A DNA stretch of 53,574 nt. Origin: Actinomycetota bacterium. GTDB taxonomy: Bacteria > Actinomycetota > Thermoleophilia > Gaiellales > Gaiellaceae. The stretch lies in contig PLJC01000036.1 of the NCBI GenBank assembly GCA_003139545.1, forward strand, positions 1 to 53,574, given 5' to 3'. Shown here one piece after another: positions 50,205 to 53,574 of the stretch. Position 1 is the stretch's first letter. Every line of letters begins with the position of its first letter. A model generated the notes under the pieces. The model saw only the letters and a list, made by a program, of their open reading frames with translations, was not told the DNA's origin and did no database searches. The position numbers were made by a program, and so were the translations under genes.

Positions 50205-50220
50205 GTGACCGAACGGTCAC
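50205..50220. promoter_or_regulatory. Perfect 16-bp palindrome, candidate ArsR operator
   Basis: GTGACCG-AA-CGGTCAC lies beside the arsR -10 and covers the GTG start codon and next four codons of the divergent ornithine-cyclodeaminase-like gene. A bound dimer could repress both directions. Confidence 0.5.
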
Positions 50221-51146
50221 ATGTCAAGCCGCTCTACCTAAGCGAGGACCAGGTGGCCGAGCTGCTCTCGCCGGCCGCCGCGGTCGAGGCAATCGAGGCG
50301 TGCTTCGGCCGCATGGCGCGCGGCACGGTCGAGAACAGGCCCCGCTACCGCCTGCCGCTCGAGCACGGCGCGCTCGCCGTGATGGCGGCGTCCGATCTCG
50401 AGCTCGGGTACGCCGGCGCGAAGGTGTACTCCGGGATGCGCGAGGGTGCCCGCTTCGTCGTCCTCCTCTTTCGCACCGACCGACCGGAGCTCGTCGCGGT
50501 CATCGACGCGGACAAGCTCGGCCAGCTCAGGACGGGAGCGGCGAGCGCGGTCGCTGCGAAGTACCTCGCGCGCTCGGGGGCGACGAGCCTCGGCGTGATC
50601 GGCTGCGGCTGGCAGGCGCAGTCGCAGGTGGCGTGCATCCGCGCCGCAGTCCCCGGCATCGAGCGCGTCGTCGCGTACTGCCGCACCGAGGAATCGCTGC
50701 GCGTGTTCTGCAAGGAGAACGACGCCGAGCCGGGAGAGAGCGCGCGCGATGCCGCCGAGTGCGATGTCGTGGTCACCGTGACGGGCTCGCCCGACCCGGT
50801 GCTGCGCGGCGAGTGGCTTCAGCCCGGCGCGCTCGTCTGCGCGGTCGGCGCGAACGACGGGCGGAGGCGCGAGCTCGACAACGTCGTCCTCGAGCGCGCG
50901 ACGTTCGTGTGCTGCGACTCGCTTGACGATGCGCGGCTCGAGTCCGGCGATCTGATCGAGCCCGTGTCGAGGGGCGTGCTCGACTGGCTCGAGGTGCACG
51001 AGCTCCAGGAGGTCGTCGCGGGCGCAATTCCCGGCCGGCAGTCGGACGACGACATCGTCGTCTTCAAGTCGAACGGGCTCGCGGCCTGGGACGTCGCCGT
51101 CGCGGCCGCAGTGTTCGTCAGTGCTGCTCGCCGAGAGCGTGGATGA
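50205..51146 (+). CDS. Ornithine cyclodeaminase/mu-crystallin family protein
   Basis: NAD(P)-binding protein of 313 residues. Signatures: VKVYSGMREG-type segment (AGAKVYSGMREGARFVV), IDADKLGQLRTGAASAVAAKYLAR near residue 100-123, and the Rossmann loop LGVIGCGWQAQSQV near residue 128-141. Family members include ornithine cyclodeaminase, alanine dehydrogenase and ketimine reductases; the substrate here is not predictable. The GTG start follows AGGAGA by 4 nt. The 3' end overlaps a convergent small gene by 29 nt. Confidence 0.88.
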   Translation: MTERSHVKPLYLSEDQVAELLSPAAAVEAIEACFGRMARGTVENRPRYRLPLEHGALAVMAASDLELGYAGAKVYSGMREGARFVVLLFRTDRPELVAVIDADKLGQLRTGAASAVAAKYLARSGATSLGVIGCGWQAQSQVACIRAAVPGIERVVAYCRTEESLRVFCKENDAEPGESARDAAECDVVVTVTGSPDPVLRGEWLQPGALVCAVGANDGRRRELDNVVLERATFVCCDSLDDARLESGDLIEPVSRGVLDWLEVHELQEVVAGAIPGRQSDDDIVVFKSNGLAAWDVAVAAAVFVSAARRERG

Positions 51147-51342
51147 CGTCCGCCCGCGAGAGCATTCGCTTTTGCTGCTCGGTGCTCAGCCGGTTCTTGA
51201 CGTAAGGATCCTCGAGGATCTCGTCGACGCGGCGCCCCGCGCCGTGCTCGCGCAGGAGATAGGCGACGACGTTCTCCTCCGCGGACGTTCTCGAGAACAG
51301 GAACGAGAACGGATTCCGCCAAAAACGGGCCCGCCTCGGCAC
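51118..51342 (-). CDS. Small conserved-looking protein of unknown function
   Basis: A 74-residue basic protein from a GTG at 51340-51342 (VPRRARFWRNPFSFLF). The rest (ENVVAYLLREHGAGRRVDEILEDPYVKNRL...) is helical with the look of a small regulatory or adaptor protein. TATACA (minus strand 51357-51352) lies 9 nt upstream. Longer in-frame extensions run antisense to the next gene and are rejected. Confidence 0.65.
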   Translation of the reverse strand: MPRRARFWRNPFSFLFSRTSAEENVVAYLLREHGAGRRVDEILEDPYVKNRLSTEQQKRMLSRADVIHALGEQH

Positions 51343-51351
51343 GCAGGCGAT

Positions 51352-51359
51352 TGTATAGT
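51352..51359. promoter_or_regulatory. Overlapping divergent -10 elements
   Basis: TATACA on the minus strand (51357-51352) and TATAGT on the plus strand (51354-51359) share the TATA at 51354-51357. They serve the 51342 and 51367 start codons at 9 and 7 nt. Confidence 0.6.
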
Positions 51360-51366
51360 CGGGCCT

Positions 51367-51714
51367 GTGCAGGTCTCGACCGACCGCGGCAGGTTCGCGG
51401 AGCGGGTGCTCCACGGGGTGGACGACGCCGGAAACGACGAACGCGTCGTCGTCTGGATCGAGCGCAAAGCGGGCGCGATCTGGGCAGTCGGCCGCGCGGT
51501 CAACGCGCAGCACCGCAACGATCACGCGCCGCGGCCCGACGACTACATCTTCGAGGGGTACGAGCTCGAGGACGCGCTCGAGCAGGCGAACACCGCGTTG
51601 GAGGACGACCTCACCGTGTCGGAGGCCGACGGCCGGGCCGAGCACCTGCGGCCGTTCACGCGCGACGAGCTGCTGAAGCCGCTCGAAGCGTGGTTCTTCG
51701 GGCGCACGGCATAG
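51367..51714 (+). CDS. Small acidic protein of unknown function
   Basis: A 115-residue protein from a GTG at 51367, 7 nt after TATAGT. Contents: a beta-rich start (ERVVVWIERKAGAIWAVGRAV), then an acidic helical half (DYIFEGYELEDALEQANTAL) and the C-terminal FTRDELLKPLEAWFFG. I do not recognise a family. No membrane segments or metal motifs. It precedes mqnD by 23 nt but mqnD has its own -10-like site. Confidence 0.65.
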   Translation: MQVSTDRGRFAERVLHGVDDAGNDERVVVWIERKAGAIWAVGRAVNAQHRNDHAPRPDDYIFEGYELEDALEQANTALEDDLTVSEADGRAEHLRPFTRDELLKPLEAWFFGRTA

Positions 51715-51737
51715 CGCATCGTCGATAGTTCGCACCC

Positions 51738-52550
51738 ATGTTGGTACGCGTGGGCTTCAGCGCCGATCCGGACGATGCCTTCATGTTCTGGGGGCTCGCC
51801 TCGGGAACCGTCGATCGCCGCGGCTTCGAGTTCGAGCCCGTGATCGCCGACATCCAGAGCCTCAACGAATGGTCGCTCGAAGGCCGGCTCGAAGTGACGG
51901 CGATGTCGGCCGCGACGTACCCGCTCGTGCACGAGCGCTACGCGCTGCTTCCACACGGAGCGAGCTTCGGGTCGGGCTACGGGCCGATCGTCGTCGCGCG
52001 CGAGAAGCTGTCGCTCGACGAGCTCCGCAACGAGGAGATCGTCGTCCCCGGCAAGCTCACCACAGCGTTCCTCGTCCTCCAGCTGGCGCTCGGCGGCGAG
52101 TTCACCTGCCGCGTCATGCCGTTCGACCAGATCCTCGACGAGGTCGCGTCCGGACGCTCGCGTGTCGGCCTCATCATCCACGAGGGGCAGCTGACGTACG
52201 CCGACTCCGGCGTCGCGAAGTGCCTCGACCTCGGCGAGTGGTGGCTGCTCGAGACCGGACTGCCACTCCCGCTCGGCGTCAACACCATCCGCCGCGATCT
52301 CGGCGCCGATGGGATGCGCGAGGTCTCCGCGATCCTGCGCGAGTCGATCGACGCTGCGCTCGCGCACCGCGAGGAGGCGCTTGAGTACGCGCTCGGGTTC
52401 GGCCGCGGGCTCGACGACGTGCGCGGCGACCGTTTCATCGAGATGTACGTGAACGACCTGACGCTCGACTATGGCGACGAAGGGCGGCAGGCGGTGCGCG
52501 AGCTCATGGAGCGGGCGCACGCGGGCATTCAGGTTGAATGGGTTCAGTGA
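51738..52550 (+). CDS. mqnD: 1,4-dihydroxy-6-naphthoate synthase
   Basis: Enzyme of the futalosine pathway of menaquinone synthesis, converting cyclic dehypoxanthine futalosine to 1,4-dihydroxy-6-naphthoate. The 270-residue periplasmic-binding-protein-like fold shows [17 protein letters not shown] near residue 7, [15 protein letters not shown] near residue 57, [11 protein letters not shown] near residue 147 and [17 protein letters not shown] near residue 235. ATG at 51738, 8 nt after GATAGT. The product quinone is the substrate of the nuo complex at the left end. Its 3' end overlaps the thiolase start. Confidence 0.92.
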   Translation: MLVRVGFSADPDDAFMFWGLASGTVDRRGFEFEPVIADIQSLNEWSLEGRLEVTAMSAATYPLVHERYALLPHGASFGSGYGPIVVAREKLSLDELRNEEIVVPGKLTTAFLVLQLALGGEFTCRVMPFDQILDEVASGRSRVGLIIHEGQLTYADSGVAKCLDLGEWWLLETGLPLPLGVNTIRRDLGADGMREVSAILRESIDAALAHREEALEYALGFGRGLDDVRGDRFIEMYVNDLTLDYGDEGRQAVRELMERAHAGIQVEWVQ

Positions 52551-53574
52551 GCCGCGCAGTCATCTTGTCCGGCGTGCGTACGCCGATCGGGCGGTACGGC
52601 GGCGCGCTCTCGGGTGAGCGCCCCGACGATCTCGCCGGGCTCGTGATCGCCGAGGCGGTTGCGCGCTCGGGCGTGGACGCGAACGAGATCGAGGACGTCT
52701 ACTTCGGGTGCGCGAACCAGGCGGGTGAGGACAATCGCAACGTCGCGCGCATGGGCGCCCTGCTCGCGGGGTTGCCGCAGTCGGTCGCGGGCGTCACCGT
52801 GAACCGGTTGTGCGCCTCCGGTCTCACCGCGGTCGTGGCTGCCTGCCACGCGGTGATGGCCGGCGACGGCGACCTGTTCGTCGCAGGCGGCGTCGAGTCG
52901 ATGTCGCGTGCGCCGTACGCGTTCGCGAAGCCGGACAAGGCGTTCCCGCGCGGGAACGTCACCGTCTACGACACGCACCTCGGCTGGCGGTTTCCGAACC
53001 CGAAGATGGAGGCGATGTTCCCGCTCGAGTCGATGGGCGAGACGGGGGAGAACGTCGCCGAGCGCTACGGCGTCTCGCGTGAGGATCAGGATGCGTTCGC
53101 ACTTGCTTCGCAGCAGCGCTGGGCGGCCGCGGCGGAGGCGGGCCGCTTCGACGAAGAGCTCATGCCCGTGGGCGACGTCGTGCGCGACGAGCATCCGCGT
53201 CCCGACACGACACTCGAGAAGCTCGCGGCGCTGAAGCCCGCGTTCCGCGCGGGCGGAACGGTCACCGCCGGCAACTCGTCCGGCATCAACGACGGCGCGG
53301 CCGCGCTCGTCATCGCATCCGAAGAGCGCGCGCGGGCGCTCGGCGTCGAGCCGCTCGGGACGTTCGTCGGGAGCGCGGTCGCCGGCGTCGACCCGCGCGT
53401 CATGGGCATCGGCCCTGTCCCTGCGGTGCGCAAGCTGCTCGGTCGCGCAGGCGTCGACGCAGCGACGCTCGACCTCGTCGAGCTGAACGAGGCGTTCGCA
53501 TCGCAGAGCCTCGCCGTGATTCGCGAGCTCGGGCTCGACCAGGCGAAGGTGAACGTCAACGGCGGCGCGATCGC
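52538..53574 (+). CDS. Acetyl-CoA acyltransferase (thiolase), C-terminus cut by window
   Basis: Thiolase-family enzyme; 345 complete codons are present. N-terminus [18 protein letters not shown]; acylated Cys in [12 protein letters not shown] near residue 92; [13 protein letters not shown] near residue 117; [14 protein letters not shown] near residue 315; the window ends in the NGGAIA motif, just before the second catalytic Cys. The ATG at 52538 gives a 13-nt overlap with mqnD; a GTG at 52547 overlaps it by GTGA and is equally possible. Role is degradative (PcaF/FadA-like) or acetoacetyl-CoA-forming; undecided. Confidence 0.93.
   Translation, partial: MGSVSRAVILSGVRTPIGRYGGALSGERPDDLAGLVIAEAVARSGVDANEIEDVYFGCANQAGEDNRNVARMGALLAGLPQSVAGVTVNRLCASGLTAVVAACHAVMAGDGDLFVAGGVESMSRAPYAFAKPDKAFPRGNVTVYDTHLGWRFPNPKMEAMFPLESMGETGENVAERYGVSREDQDAFALASQQRWAAAAEAGRFDEELMPVGDVVRDEHPRPDTTLEKLAALKPAFRAGGTVTAGNSSGINDGAAALVIASEERARALGVEPLGTFVGSAVAGVDPRVMGIGPVPAVRKLLGRAGVDAATLDLVELNEAFASQSLAVIRELGLDQAKVNVNGGAI

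Overview
High-GC chromosomal DNA. The -10-like hexamers placed 6-9 nt before many start codons (leaderless style), TTG/GTG starts, 4-nt start/stop overlaps, a futalosine-type menaquinone gene (mqnD), FprA-like ferredoxin reductase and CIRCE-controlled groESL together suggest an actinobacterium, most likely of the Thermoleophilia/Gaiella type. The lineage is an inference. Respiratory complex I with menaquinone synthesis points to a respiring organism.

Layout. (1) 1-8027, minus strand: a compact nuoABCDEFGHI operon, with nuoI cut by the window edge. (2) 8143-11574, plus: HesB/IscA-type Fe-S carrier, four-helix membrane protein, ferredoxin-NADP reductase and class II fumarase. (3) 11690-17042: a secreted-protein block with two sedolisin (S53) proteases of different architecture, a trypsin-like protease and two small secreted proteins. 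(4) 17039-25123: lipoyl metabolism (lipA, lipB) around a 2-oxoacid dehydrogenase operon (E1alpha, E1beta, E2), with an inserted TetR-regulated MFS exporter pair, then adenosine deaminase. A 166-bp imperfect palindrome sits between E1alpha and E1beta. (5) 25120-31420: acetyltransferase, zinc ribbon, ASCH, FMN-dependent hydroxyacid oxidase, Nudix, groES-groEL, a sulfite-oxidase-like molybdoenzyme and YgfZ.

(6) 31411-47970: a tRNA-Arg gene carries a 16.5-kb integrative island. The last 26 bases of the tRNA are repeated at the far end as part of a 27-bp direct repeat, and a tyrosine integrase lies beside that distal copy. The island is visibly less GC-rich than its flanks. It carries candidate conflict/defence genes: a 903-residue fusion of a SAMHD1-like HD phosphohydrolase with a phosphoribosyltransferase-like domain, preceded by a 138-residue partner and a divergent winged-helix regulator with three TAGT-N3-ACTA sites; an RNase H with an extra C-terminal domain; a zinc-ribbon/PH-like/SHOCT protein; a coupled secreted HNH nuclease - potassium channel - serine protease lipoprotein operon; a SIR2-like (DUF4917) protein; and a DUF433/DUF5615 toxin-antitoxin pair. 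No phage structural or conjugation genes are visible.

(7) 47976-53574: host chromosome resumes with a 6PGDH-like oxidoreductase, a nucleoside deoxyribosyltransferase-like protein, QueF, an ArsR/SRPBCC pair, ornithine-cyclodeaminase-like protein, two small conserved proteins, MqnD and a thiolase cut by the window end.

The best candidate for an undescribed system is the HD-phosphoribosyltransferase module (33470-37132) with its regulator and operators.
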